Positions 63,998-64,000 of a DNA stretch of 64,000 nt are shown piece by piece. Origin of the DNA: an uncultured Verrucomicrobiota bacterium. GTDB lineage: Bacteria > Verrucomicrobiota > Kiritimatiellia > CAIVKH01. The stretch covers positions 100,221-164,220 of the forward strand of contig CALMUP010000023.1 in assembly GCA_937872895.1 (NCBI GenBank), read 5' to 3'. Under the pieces are notes generated by a model. It did not search any database and was not told where the DNA came from. It saw only the letters and a program-made list of their open reading frames with translations. Both the position numbers and the translations under genes were made by a program. Within the stretch, counting starts at the first letter, position 1; every line of letters begins with the position of its first letter.

Positions 63998-64000
63998 ATC

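Noticed and set aside
63802..63999. 65-codon minus-strand open frame at the right edge
   Set aside because: It overlaps the Hpt gene start, matches nothing known and contains the repeated GGGGACATTT motifs, so it is more likely the end of a mobile element.

Overview
The window is a GC-rich, densely coded bacterial segment with one tRNA, no rRNA and no CRISPR array. Several traits suggest a PVC-type bacterium, plausibly Kiritimatiellota or Verrucomicrobiota: a very large secreted beta-helix protein ending in a DGDNDGIPDYWE-type calcium-binding tail, a HAF-repeat protein, a CpXC protein, and short degenerate 7- and 10-base oligomer arrays between genes. This placement is an inference; no rRNA or marker gene here settles it.

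Layout. 1-4526 (minus) is a tightly coupled operon, BKACE (DUF849) - GNAT - P450 - NRPS adenylation/carrier protein, running off the left edge; it looks like the end of a natural-product cluster. 4586-8053 holds rlmN, a nucleotidyltransferase/small-protein pair and an MscS-like channel. 8324-13595 (plus) holds TRAP permeases dctQM without a binding protein, then aroE-pilD-aroK and a TPR membrane protein. 13665-18397 holds mazEF, a CpXC protein, a Uup-like ABC-F ATPase, DUF503 and an outer-membrane barrel. A tRNA-Val(CAC) follows. 18858-20968 is an unusual pair: a QueC-like PP-loop ATPase and a GH18-like TIM barrel. 20973-28951 holds pirin, DUF2256, an RNase H-like hypothetical, a PAS histidine kinase with a LuxR-type regulator, and the 1316-residue beta-helix protein.

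29008-41982 (minus) is a signalling block: ptsP (EI-Ntr), a HAF-repeat protein, a Ser/Thr kinase and panE, and upstream of these sixA, a hybrid kinase with two receivers, a Cache lipoprotein and a CHASE4-PAS protein. 42112-42444 is a lone STAS protein on the plus strand.

42473-63811 is a roughly 21 kb exopolysaccharide cluster, nearly all on the minus strand with 1-7 base overlaps. It starts with an Hpt protein and a REC-PP2C-HATPase (RsbU/RsbW-like) regulator. It continues with a polyprenyl-phosphate sugar transferase, a STAS protein, a degenerate nucleotidyltransferase fusion, six glycosyltransferases, two acyltransferases, Wza-type export and Wzz/Wzc-type co-polymerase proteins, and a Wzy-like polymerase. 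It ends with a flippase fused to a kinase-like domain and a WecG/TagA glycosyltransferase fused to two STAS domains.

The most interesting idea is that polymer synthesis is controlled by a phospho-switch (Hpt to REC, PP2C/HATPase to STAS) built into the biosynthetic operon, with STAS domains physically attached to an enzyme. The Vibrio fischeri SypE/SypA pair is a known analogue of the principle. The last ~50 bases carry repeated GAAATGTCCCC-type motifs that could be the end of an insertion sequence.
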